Shown here piece by piece: positions 24,395 to 31,503 of a DNA stretch of 38,130 nucleotides. Location of the stretch: NCBI GenBank assembly GCA_046155505.1, contig JBJXFK010000036.1, forward strand, positions 1 to 38,130, written 5' to 3'. Position 1 is the first letter of the stretch. Every line of letters starts with the position of its first letter. The notes beneath the pieces were generated by a model. That model was not told where the DNA came from and ran no database searches. It was given only the letters and a program-made list of their open reading frames with translations. The stretch comes from JBJXFK01 sp046155505. Lineage in GTDB: Bacteria; Planctomycetota; Phycisphaerae; UBA1845; Fen-1342. The position numbers were made by a program, and so were the translations under genes.

Positions 24395-25735
24395 TTACTT
24401 CATCGTCGGCAGCGTCACATGCCACCGCACCGGCGACTCGCGCCGCAGCCGATAGCCCACGATCGACACCCGCTGCCCGCGTTCCAGCTTCTCCAGGGCC
24501 AGCCCCGCATCGGTCAGCGAATTCACCGGCGTCTGGTTCATCTGCACGATCAAATCGCCGGGCGCGATATAGCGCCGCGCGGGGCTGTCCTCGGCCACGT
24601 CTTTGACCATCAGGCCGAAGTCGTCGTCAAGGTCGAGCCGGCGCTTCACGCTTGCGGGCACCGGCGTCAGCGCGATGCCGAGCTTTTCGAACGCGATCTT
24701 CTCGCCATCGGGCGGGGGAATGACATCGATCGCGAGCTTGGCCTCGATCATCTTGCCGCCGCGATCGACGGTCAGCGCGATCGCATCACCCGGCTTGAGT
24801 TCGAGCAGATGTACGTAATAGTCGATGCCGTCGCGGATCGGCTCGCCGTTGAACTTGACCACACGGTCGCCGGCGGACAATCCGCTGCGCGCGGCGGGCG
24901 TGTCTGCCCGGACTTCGCTCACCTCGGCCCGCTGCCCGCTGACGCGCAGGCCGAAGCTGACACGTTGCCGACGCTCGATATCCAGCATCGAAGGCAACAA
25001 CTCCCAAATCCGATCGACCGGAATCGCAAAGCCGACGTTTTGCGCATCGCCGCGAATGGCCGTGTTCACGCCGATCAAATCGCCGTTGATATTGAGCAGC
25101 GGCCCGCCGGAGTTGCCGGGGTTGATGGCGGCGTCGGTCTGGATCAGGCCGGAATAGACAAGTTCGTTGTTGAATTGAATCTCGCGATCGAGGGCGCTGA
25201 CGATGCCGGTCGTCACGGTATGTTGCAGGCCAAGCGGATTGCCGATGGCGACGACGGTTTCGCCGATCATGATGTCGTCGCTGCGGGCCAGCGGCACGTA
25301 GGGCAGCGGCCCGTCGGTATCAACTTTTAACACCGCAAGATCATGCTCGGCGTCGAACGCGACGATCTGGGTTTTCTTCTGCTGCTTGTCGGCGAAGATC
25401 ACGCTGCGATCGCTGGTTTGGGCGACGACGTGATAGTTGGTCACGACGTAGCCGGACGGGTGAACGACGAAGCCCGAGCCGACGCTCTGCACCTGACGTT
25501 CGCGGGTCAGCGGGCGACCCATGTCGAAAAAGCTGTCGTACATCGACTCAAAACGCAGCGACTCGTAGCGGATCACCTTCGTGGTGGCGATGTTGACGAC
25601 CGCGTCGCGCGATTTCTCAAAGACCTCGACCACCGGCGAGCGGCGTCTGGCTCGATCGTCGGACTGCGCGAAAGCCGTGACGCACGAGCATGCGAGTAGA
25701 GCCACGAAAACGAATCGGGACAATGTCGGACGCAT
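24395..25735 (-). CDS. HtrA/DegP-type serine protease, second paralogue
   Basis: A 446-residue exported protease. The signal peptide ends near 'VTAFAQ'. Catalytic triad: His102 ('TNYHVV'), Asp132 ('EHDLAVL') and Ser209 ('GNSGGPL'). Two PDZ-like domains follow, at about 255-345 ('LSAGDRVVKFNGEP') and 360-440 ('IAPGDLIVQMNQTP'). AAGGAGG (25746-25752) lies ten bases before the ATG at 25735, which settles the start; the frame extends 40 codons upstream without support. It is more compact than the paralogue at 8198-9760 and differs in the linker between domains, so it is not a recent duplicate. Confidence 0.94.
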   Translation of the reverse strand: MRPTLSRFVFVALLACSCVTAFAQSDDRARRRSPVVEVFEKSRDAVVNIATTKVIRYESLRFESMYDSFFDMGRPLTRERQVQSVGSGFVVHPSGYVVTNYHVVAQTSDRSVIFADKQQKKTQIVAFDAEHDLAVLKVDTDGPLPYVPLARSDDIMIGETVVAIGNPLGLQHTVTTGIVSALDREIQFNNELVYSGLIQTDAAINPGNSGGPLLNINGDLIGVNTAIRGDAQNVGFAIPVDRIWELLPSMLDIERRQRVSFGLRVSGQRAEVSEVRADTPAARSGLSAGDRVVKFNGEPIRDGIDYYVHLLELKPGDAIALTVDRGGKMIEAKLAIDVIPPPDGEKIAFEKLGIALTPVPASVKRRLDLDDDFGLMVKDVAEDSPARRYIAPGDLIVQMNQTPVNSLTDAGLALEKLERGQRVSIVGYRLRRESPVRWHVTLPTMK

Positions 25736-25800
25736 GGCGACCGATCCTCCTTGCGATGTGAGCATATACCGAATCGGGCGATATGACGACGCGTTGAAGA

Positions 25801-25835
25801 GGGCTAAACACAGAGGCGCAGAGGGCACAGAGAAA
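25801..25835. repeat. CACAGAG array, copy 1
   Basis: The 23 bases at 25801-25823 are the exact reverse complement of 31470-31492. Related units occur at 7077-7103. Confidence 0.85.
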
Positions 25836-26093
25836 GGCGGGAGGCAAGAATTCATTAGGGAGTTGCGAGTGTCGAGTTAATGCGAAGACGCGCCCGGCGA
25901 TCCGAACCCGGAGCGCGAGCGACGGGGTCGCGTGCTGGGAGCGGCACGTATCGGTTTTCGAGGAGCGCGTCGCATCGAATGCCTGCGGGCGCCGCTCGCT
26001 CGCGCTCGGGGTTTGGCTCGCTGCGCTAGCCGTCACTCGCATGCGCGTCGCGTTCGGATCGCTGGCGCGATGCGGCGGGCGTTCCGCTCCCAT

Positions 26094-26129
26094 CTCGCTA
26101 CTCGCTACTTTCTACTCGGTACTCAAAAC
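26094..26129. repeat. CTACTCG heptamer array
   Basis: Imperfect CTACTCG/CTACTTT units directly after the dnaA stop codon, of the same class as 11590-11696. Confidence 0.75.
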
Positions 26130-27545
26130 TCACCTCGGCAGCCCCAGTTCGTGCTCCAGCTCTTCCAGCAGGCTGCGGATGAGCGCCTGATGCGCTACGC
26201 CGCCGGCTTTCCAACTGACCACGCTGTCGCCCAGCAGCAGCTTTTCCACTCGCTGCGTTGCCATCAGGACGGTTGAGTGGTTCTTCTTGCCGCACGCCTG
26301 TCCGATTTCCGGAAAGCTCAGCGTCGTGTGCTTCCGCACCAGGTACATCGCCGCCGCCCGCGCCAGACACACCGTCCGATCGCGGCTGCGCGAGTGAATT
26401 TGCTGCGGCGTTACGCCAAACCGCTCGCCCGCGACGCGTTCGATCTCGGCCGGCTCGATCGTCTGCCCGCTGCGCTGCAACTCGTCCGCCAACACCTGCC
26501 GCGCGACATCGAGTGAGAGCGGCAGCTTTTGCAACGACGCAAACGCAGTCAGCTTCAGGAACGCTCCCTCGAGCTCGCGCACGTTGTTGCGAATGTTCTG
26601 CGCGACGTAATCGACGACCGCTTCGGGCAATTCCTGGCCCGCCTGTGCCGCGCGGCGACGCAAAATCTCTCGTCGCGTGCTCAGGTCCGGCGGCTCGATC
26701 GAGACCACCATGCCCGAGATGAGCCGATTGATCAGCGGCTCGGACAGCGTGGCGATGCTGCGCGGATGGCGATCCGACGACAGCACGACCATCTTGCCCG
26801 CCGCATCGATGGCGTTGTAGGTGTGCAAAAACTCTTCCTGCGTCGCCTTCTTGTTGGCCAGGAAGTGAATGTCATCGACCACGAGCACGTCGACGCTGCG
26901 GAACCTCGCCCGAAACGCCTCGATGTTGCCGCCCTTGACCGACGCGATGTACTCGTTGGTGAACTGCTCGCCCGAGACGTATCGCCATTCGAGCGTCGCA
27001 TGCCGCGTGCGCACGCCGTTGCAGATGGCGTGCAGCAAGTGCGTCTTGCCCAGACCGCAGCCGCCGTGCATGACGAGCAAGCGGAACGATTTGCCCGGCG
27101 CGCCGATTACGCTGCGCGAGGCGGCGACCGCAAGCTGATTCGACGGTCCGGTGACGAACGAGTCGAGATCGTGCTTGGGGCTGACCGCAGGACCGGTGCG
27201 TTTGCCGCGCACGTCGAGCGGCTGCGACTTTGCTTGCAAAGTCTGACCGTTCGTCTGCGCGCTGCCTGCGTCGGGCTGCGCCTCGAACTGCGCAATGCGC
27301 ACCTGCGGCTCAACCGTCGTGCCGAGCACCTCGCGCGCCGCCGCAATGAGATCGTCCATGTAGTTGCCCACGATCCAGTTGCCGACGAAAGAGTTCTTGA
27401 CCAGCACGGCCAAGCCGTCGTCGGAAATCACGAACTGTGCTGATTCGCCAAACCATGTTCTGTACCGTGATGCCCCGATTCGCTCCTGAACCCGCTTTTG
27501 CAGTTTCGAGAGTCGATCCGCGAGCGCAAGTTCGCCCTGTTCCAC
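26130..27545 (-). CDS. dnaA: Chromosomal replication initiator protein DnaA
   Basis: Binds DnaA boxes and opens the origin. The 471-residue protein has domain I at about 8-75, a short variable domain II, the AAA+ domain with Walker A 'GGCGLGKTH' (161-169) and Walker B 'VLVVDDIHF' (220-228), and a C-terminal DNA-binding domain with 'CGKKNHSTVLMA' (418-429). That signature is slightly off the common 'GRDHTTV' form. The start is a GTG at 27545 with AAGGGG six bases upstream. dnaN and gyrB are not adjacent; the gene stands alone behind a GNAT gene. A perfect DnaA box is 220 bases upstream of the start. Confidence 0.97.
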   Translation of the reverse strand: MEQGELALADRLSKLQKRVQERIGASRYRTWFGESAQFVISDDGLAVLVKNSFVGNWIVGNYMDDLIAAAREVLGTTVEPQVRIAQFEAQPDAGSAQTNGQTLQAKSQPLDVRGKRTGPAVSPKHDLDSFVTGPSNQLAVAASRSVIGAPGKSFRLLVMHGGCGLGKTHLLHAICNGVRTRHATLEWRYVSGEQFTNEYIASVKGGNIEAFRARFRSVDVLVVDDIHFLANKKATQEEFLHTYNAIDAAGKMVVLSSDRHPRSIATLSEPLINRLISGMVVSIEPPDLSTRREILRRRAAQAGQELPEAVVDYVAQNIRNNVRELEGAFLKLTAFASLQKLPLSLDVARQVLADELQRSGQTIEPAEIERVAGERFGVTPQQIHSRSRDRTVCLARAAAMYLVRKHTTLSFPEIGQACGKKNHSTVLMATQRVEKLLLGDSVVSWKAGGVAHQALIRSLLEELEHELGLPR

Positions 27546-27799
27546 GTACTGCCCCTTGTCGGCAGCGGAGGAATTCGCTGTTCGCCCGGAAGATTAGGAA
27601 AATAAGTGCGGAACGTTGAGTTCGTTCGTTTCTCGCCGCAAGAAGGGAATATAACCGCGCCGCACGACGCTCGCAACGATCAAGCGACACGGCAGCGCGA
27701 TGGCAACGACGTAAGTTCAAACCGCGCTAAGGATTGGTGCGCGAAATATTTTTCGATCAACCGGTTATCCACAATTCCTCCGCACGTTGCGCGCCGCGC
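27546..27799. promoter_or_regulatory. dnaA upstream region, possible origin or autoregulatory region
   Basis: This 254-base gap has AT-richer patches (GAAATATTTTTCG near 27742, GGAAAATAAG near 27597) and one perfect DnaA box. Only one full-consensus box was found, so a complete origin is not demonstrated. Confidence 0.4.
27765..27773 (+). promoter_or_regulatory. DnaA box (perfect consensus)
   Basis: TTATCCACA matches the consensus at all nine positions and lies in the only gap upstream of dnaA. Confidence 0.75.
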
Positions 27800-28726
27800 T
27801 TACCCAATTTCACTCGCCGCCGTCGTGTCGCGTCGCATCCAATGCGCCTCGCGCTGCGCAACTTCATGGAACGCAAGCGATTCGTACAGTCGCCGCGCGG
27901 CCGCGTTACGCGAATCGACCACCACCGTCATCGTTCGTGCGCGGTGCCGCCGCGCGATCGAGAACGCGCGCTGCATCAGCGCACGCCCCACACCCATTTT
28001 GCGTGCAAGCGGCGAAACACCGAGATACACAATCTCGATTCCGCGTGTTTGCGGCACCTCGGCCAGCAGCAATACGCCGGCATCGACGCCGTCGCGCATG
28101 ACAATCTGCCAAAATCCGTGATGAAACACGCCGGCGGCACGATGGGCGGCGAGAACGTCATCCATCGTGCGCATCCCGGTCAGCTCCGGGCAATCCTCGC
28201 TGCCTTCATAACTTGCGGCGATCGCGGCGGCGAAGCGGTCGGCGGCATCGTCCGACCAATCGAGCCACGTCAGCGCCTCATCCGGCTCATCGACCCAGGG
28301 AAATGTCACGCCGCGTTCGAAATAAACCAGTGTCGTCAGCTTTGCGAAACCGGCGCGATGGAGCAGCGCACGTCGCGCCGCGTCGATCGGATCAATCAGT
28401 GCCTGCAAATAAACCAAACCGGGCATGCATTCGGCGAGTGCCGCACGCAGCGCCACGCCCGTCGCCTCCGCGCTGGCGAGAACGCTCGCCGACGGCACCG
28501 ACAGCAGCACCATGCCTACGCGCCCCGGCAACCGCGTCAGCAGCAGCACGGTTTGCCCGTCGTCCGTCTCGATCGCGGTCGCGGACGCTTGCGAGCCGGT
28601 CGTGTCGAGATAATGTCGAAACGCGCGCACCGCTCCTGGCGCCGCCGTCGCGCCCGAAACGGGCCGCAGTACCTGCCGCACGGCCCAATCGATATCGGGC
28701 ACCGGCGTGAGCCGAAAGTCGTTCAT
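27800..28726 (-). CDS. GNAT-family N-acetyltransferase
   Basis: A 308-residue cytoplasmic protein. The C-terminal half has the acetyl-CoA-binding motif A: 'VYLGVSPLARKMGVGRALM' (233-251, with 'RKMGVG' as the pyrophosphate loop), followed by 'VVVDSRNAAARRLYESLAF', typical of GNAT enzymes. The N-terminal half (1-140) is a degenerate second GNAT-like domain or a separate domain. Substrate unknown. The ATG at 28726 is the natural start, with a weak ribosome binding site. It reads toward dnaA and ends 254 bases before it. Confidence 0.85.
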   Translation of the reverse strand: MNDFRLTPVPDIDWAVRQVLRPVSGATAAPGAVRAFRHYLDTTGSQASATAIETDDGQTVLLLTRLPGRVGMVLLSVPSASVLASAEATGVALRAALAECMPGLVYLQALIDPIDAARRALLHRAGFAKLTTLVYFERGVTFPWVDEPDEALTWLDWSDDAADRFAAAIAASYEGSEDCPELTGMRTMDDVLAAHRAAGVFHHGFWQIVMRDGVDAGVLLLAEVPQTRGIEIVYLGVSPLARKMGVGRALMQRAFSIARRHRARTMTVVVDSRNAAARRLYESLAFHEVAQREAHWMRRDTTAASEIG

Positions 28727-28772
28727 GGCAGGCGCTACCCTCGCTGACCGAGCCGTGTCCGAAAGCGGCGGC

Positions 28773-28800
28773 TTGCCGCACGGTGTAGCACGGCTACAAT
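28773..28800 (+). promoter_or_regulatory. Promoter of the redoxin gene
   Basis: TTGCCG (28773-28778) and TACAAT (28795-28800) are 16 bases apart, with the same -10 sequence and spacing as the arsR promoter. The leader is about 33 nt and contains AAGGAG. Confidence 0.6.
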
Positions 28801-28839
28801 CCGCGTCGGTGAAGCGATTATTTCAAGGAGCACTCGCAC

Positions 28840-29478
28840 ATGCAATGGTTCAATCGAATGACGACTGCGGTTCTGAGCATCGGCGCGATCGGTTTCGCCG
28901 GCTTTGCGATCGCACAGGACAAGAAGGCTGACGCACCCAAGGAAGACAAGCCCGCCGCCGCCGCGACGACTGCCGAAGTCGGCAAGCCGGCCCCGGCATT
29001 TGAGCTGAAGGGCATCGACGGCAAGACCGTCAAGCTCGCCGACCTGAAGGACAAGGTCGTCGTCCTTGAGTGGTTCAACATGGAATGCCCGGTGTGTGTC
29101 AATCGCATCCCGGTCATGAAGCAGACCGAAGAGAAGTACACCAAACAGGGCGTCGTTTGGATCGCCGTTGACAGCACGCACTTCCGCAAGGCGGAGCAAA
29201 ACGTCGAGTTCGCCAAGAAAGAGAAGATCAATTACCCGATCCTGATGGACAATGACGGCAAGGTCGGCAAGGCCTATGACGCCAAGACCACGCCGCACAT
29301 GTTCGTCATCAACAAGGGCACGCTGGCCTACGCCGGTGCCATTGACAGCGGCGATTCGAAGACCGCCGGCGATCGCAACTACGTGGCCGAAGCGCTGGAT
29401 GCGATCCTTGCCAGCAAGCCGGTCGCGACGTCGAGCACCAAGGCGTTCGGCTGCTCGGTGAAGTACAAGAAGGACTAA
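28840..29478 (+). CDS. Secreted thioredoxin-fold peroxiredoxin-like protein
   Basis: A 212-residue exported redoxin (AhpC/TSA-like or TlpA-like). The signal peptide ends near 'GFAIAQ', followed by a Lys/Ala-rich linker. The fold starts at 'GKPAPAFELKGIDGKTVKL' and includes 'WFNMECPVC', with Cys83 and Cys86 forming a CXXC site, and 'AKTTPHMFVI' with the cis-Pro. A late Cys in 'AFGCSVKYKKD' is near the end. AAGGAG (28825-28830) lies nine bases before the ATG. Likely acts in thiol exchange or peroxide reduction in the envelope; the following Trx-fold lipoprotein may be a partner. Confidence 0.9.
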   Translation: MQWFNRMTTAVLSIGAIGFAGFAIAQDKKADAPKEDKPAAAATTAEVGKPAPAFELKGIDGKTVKLADLKDKVVVLEWFNMECPVCVNRIPVMKQTEEKYTKQGVVWIAVDSTHFRKAEQNVEFAKKEKINYPILMDNDGKVGKAYDAKTTPHMFVINKGTLAYAGAIDSGDSKTAGDRNYVAEALDAILASKPVATSSTKAFGCSVKYKKD

Positions 29479-29522
29479 CGCACCTTGCACTTGACGCAAG
29501 GGCTGAATGAGAAGCGTCCCCG

Positions 29523-29818
29523 AGTGGCATGCTCACGCGATACCCCGCGCGAGCATGTTCTCGTCGGGTGCCATGCCGACATTGTGGAGCAGCCGCCCTC
29601 GGCTGCTTCTTTCGTCGGGTGCCATGCCGACGGCGGTACTCCGCAGTCGGCATGTCCGTGCGCGCCGGGCATGAAATTGTGGGCAATGCCCACTCTACCG
29701 GCTTCTGCATTCTTCATTCTTCATTCTGCATTCTCTCCCGGCTGCCATGCCGACGGCCGTTCGCGTTGGCATGCTGTTCGACGAACCGCGAAGTGGTGGG
29801 CGACGCCCACCCTACGGC
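29523..29818. repeat. Repeat island: boxes F, A, B, A, D, a TTCATTCT array, A, D
   Basis: In order: box F (29524-29559, similar to 34235-34269), box A fragments (about 29568-29580 and 29617-29655), box B (29584-29606, identical to 34026-34048), box D (GTGGGCAATGCCCAC-type palindrome, about 29676-29698), a TTCATTCT/TTCTGCAT array (29700-29733), box A (about 29742-29775) and box D (29792-29815). The island begins 45 bases after the redoxin gene and runs straight into the coding sequence for the next signal peptide. Confidence 0.82.
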
Positions 29819-30243
29819 TCCTCGCCATCCTCGGACTTTTTTCCCTCTCCACCGGCTGCGCCCCAGGCATCGAATGGCGCGACTTCAAATACGAACCCGT
29901 CCGTGAAGTCGCGCAACGTGACCAACGTTTGATGCTCGTCTACTTCCGCCACTGGGCCGCCGTCGCCTGCACCAAATTCGAAGACGAAATCCTGAAGGAC
30001 CCAGCCGTGTTGACCGAGTCGCGCAATTTCTATTGCGTGCCGCTCGCGTTCGACTGGGATCGCGAGCTTGCCGAAAAATTCGGCGTGCGCGAAATCCCCG
30101 GCGTCGCCATCGTCGATCCGACCGGTCGCGTGATCACGCGCCTGCAAGGCACCATCTTGCGTGATGACCTGCTCAAAGAAATGCGCCGCGCCCGCGCCGA
30201 GTTCTCGACCCACGCAGCCTCATCGGCGACACTCCCGAAGTGA
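29686..30243 (+). CDS. Thioredoxin-fold lipoprotein without a CXXC motif
   Basis: The recognisable protein begins at 'LRLLAILGLFSLSTGC', a lipoprotein signal, and continues as a thioredoxin fold: 'LMLVYFRHWAAVACTKFED', then 'FGVREIPGVAIVDPTGRVI' with the cis-Pro. The usual WCxxC has become WAAVAC, leaving one Cys, so it is probably not a dithiol redox enzyme. No start codon exists in frame close to the signal peptide. The nearest are ATGs at 29686 and 29671, both inside the repeat island and without ribosome binding sites, giving an odd N-terminus of about 45 repeat-derived residues. The stop (TGA, 30241-30243) overlaps the GTG of the next gene. Confidence 0.7.
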   Translation: MPTLPASAFFILHSAFSPGCHADGRSRWHAVRRTAKWWATPTLRLLAILGLFSLSTGCAPGIEWRDFKYEPVREVAQRDQRLMLVYFRHWAAVACTKFEDEILKDPAVLTESRNFYCVPLAFDWDRELAEKFGVREIPGVAIVDPTGRVITRLQGTILRDDLLKEMRRARAEFSTHAASSATLPK

Positions 30244-31376
30244 AGTACGCAAGACATCCAATGATGGCGACAAATAGCGCCTCAGCCAACACATTCTCCG
30301 CTTGGGAGAACCGTGCGCTGGAGAACCGTGCGCTGGAGAACCCTGCGCTGGAGAACCCTGCGCTGGGGGACCGGTCTCCGACCGGTCTTTCTTCGATTCG
30401 ATTTTCGAAGATAGGAAAGACCGGTCGGAGACCGGTCCCCCAGCGCTCGTTCTTGATCTTTGGATTCGCCGTCGCATTGCTCGTCACCGGCTGCGGCGAA
30501 TCGCCGAATTCTCAATCCCCCATCGCAATGACCTTCGGCCGCACCGGCATCGGCGCGGGCGAATTCAACTACCCCAGAGCAATCGCTCGCGCACCGAGTG
30601 GCGACATCTTCATCGTCGACAAAGGCGGCCGCCTTCAAGGCTTCAACCCGGACGGCGAATTCCTCATCGCCTGGCGCATGCCCGAAATTCGCGCCGGCAA
30701 ACCGACCGGCCTGGGCATCGCTCCCGATGGCCGTATCTTCGCCGCCGACACGCACTACGCCCGCGTCAAGATTTTCAATCCCGACGGCACACCCGACGGC
30801 GAGTTCGGCGGCTTCGGCGATGGGCCGGGGCAATTTCGCTTGCCGACCGACGTCGCGATTGACAGTGCGGGCAACGTCTACGTCAGCGAGTACGGCGGCA
30901 ACGACCGCATCACGCGCCTGACGCCCGATCTTCAATTCGTCCGCCACTTTCCCGATCGCGAAAAATTTCCGCTCAATCGCCCGCAATCGCTCGCCTTCGA
31001 TGCTGACGGCTCGCTCTGGGTCGCCGACTCGTGCAATCACCGCATCGTGCGGCTTTCGCCGGATGGTGATGTGCTTGCGTCGTTCGGCACGCTCGGCGAA
31101 GGCCCCGGCGAGTTTCGTTTTCCCTACAACGTCGAGCCGCTTTCCGACGGCTCGATCGTGGTCTGCGAGTATGGCAACAACCGCGTGCAGCGCATGTCGC
31201 GCGAGGGCAAGCCGCTCGGCTTCTGGGGCCGCGCGGGCCGCGAAGTCGGACAGATCGCGTACCCGTGGGCACTGACCGTCGGCCGCGACGATCGCGTGTA
31301 CGTCGTCGATTCTGGCAACAACCGCGTGCAGGTCTTCGAGGGCCTTCGCCGATCAAGCTGGCGCGACGCGCCGTAA
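30240..31376 (+). CDS. NHL-repeat beta-propeller lipoprotein
   Basis: A protein of up to 378 residues. From 'IFGFAVALLVTGC' (lipobox Cys85) it is a lipoprotein with NHL-type blades: 'GEFNYPRAIARAPSGDIFIVD', 'GQFRLPTDVAIDSAGNVYVSE', 'NRPQSLAFDADGSLWVADS' and 'YPWALTVGRDDRVYVVDSG', about six blades. Such propellers bind proteins or ligands; no enzyme is implied. The GTG at 30240 overlaps the previous stop (GTGA), suggesting coupled translation, but residues 22-68 come from dispersed repeats (30306-30446). A TTG at 30453 would start right at the signal peptide. The true start is uncertain. Confidence 0.82.
   Translation: MKYARHPMMATNSASANTFSAWENRALENRALENPALENPALGDRSPTGLSSIRFSKIGKTGRRPVPQRSFLIFGFAVALLVTGCGESPNSQSPIAMTFGRTGIGAGEFNYPRAIARAPSGDIFIVDKGGRLQGFNPDGEFLIAWRMPEIRAGKPTGLGIAPDGRIFAADTHYARVKIFNPDGTPDGEFGGFGDGPGQFRLPTDVAIDSAGNVYVSEYGGNDRITRLTPDLQFVRHFPDREKFPLNRPQSLAFDADGSLWVADSCNHRIVRLSPDGDVLASFGTLGEGPGEFRFPYNVEPLSDGSIVVCEYGNNRVQRMSREGKPLGFWGRAGREVGQIAYPWALTVGRDDRVYVVDSGNNRVQVFEGLRRSSWRDAP
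30306..30365 (+). repeat. 4 x 15-bp tandem repeat
   Basis: Four units of GAGAACCSTGCGCTG (S = G in the first two, C in the last two), encoding ENRAL, ENRAL, ENPAL, ENPAL in the annotated frame. The unit resembles the left end of the GACCGGTC element that follows. Confidence 0.92.
30360..30446. repeat. Inverted pair of GACCGGTC terminator-like elements
   Basis: The 32 bases at 30360-30391 are the exact reverse complement of 30415-30446, with 23 bases between. Each copy carries two GACCGGTC palindromes and a TTTC tail, so each looks like a terminator on one strand. The third copy is at 5073-5104. Confidence 0.92.
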
Positions 31377-31437
31377 CATCGCGGGCGCTACAGGTTCGAA
31401 CGCCCAACCTCGCCCACGCGCGCGCGACACCGATGCC

Positions 31438-31492
31438 ATCATCTCTCTTCTCTTGTCTTCGCTTCTCTTCTCTGCGCCTCTGTGTTTAGCCC
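31438..31492. repeat. TCTTC-type array and inverted CACAGAG copy
   Basis: Low-complexity TCTCTTC/TTCTCTTC units (31441-31472) run into the 23 bases that are the exact inverse of 25801-25823. The region separates the convergent NHL and folD genes. Confidence 0.8.
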
Positions 31493-31503
31493 GTCTTCAC
31501 CTT

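Larger units (their letters stand above)
25736..26129. other. Intergenic region with repeat arrays
   Basis: The region between dnaA and the second HtrA gene on the same strand. It holds a CACAGAG array (25801-25835), GAGT-type units near 25858-25880, interlaced inverted repeats (GAGCGCGAGCGA at 25911-25922 with its complement at 25996-26007) and a CTACTCG array at 26094-26129. No gene is supported. Confidence 0.6.

Noticed and set aside
24182..25330. 382-codon plus-strand frame crossing the repeat island and the HtrA gene
   Set aside because: It consists of repeat sequence followed by the antisense of the protease.
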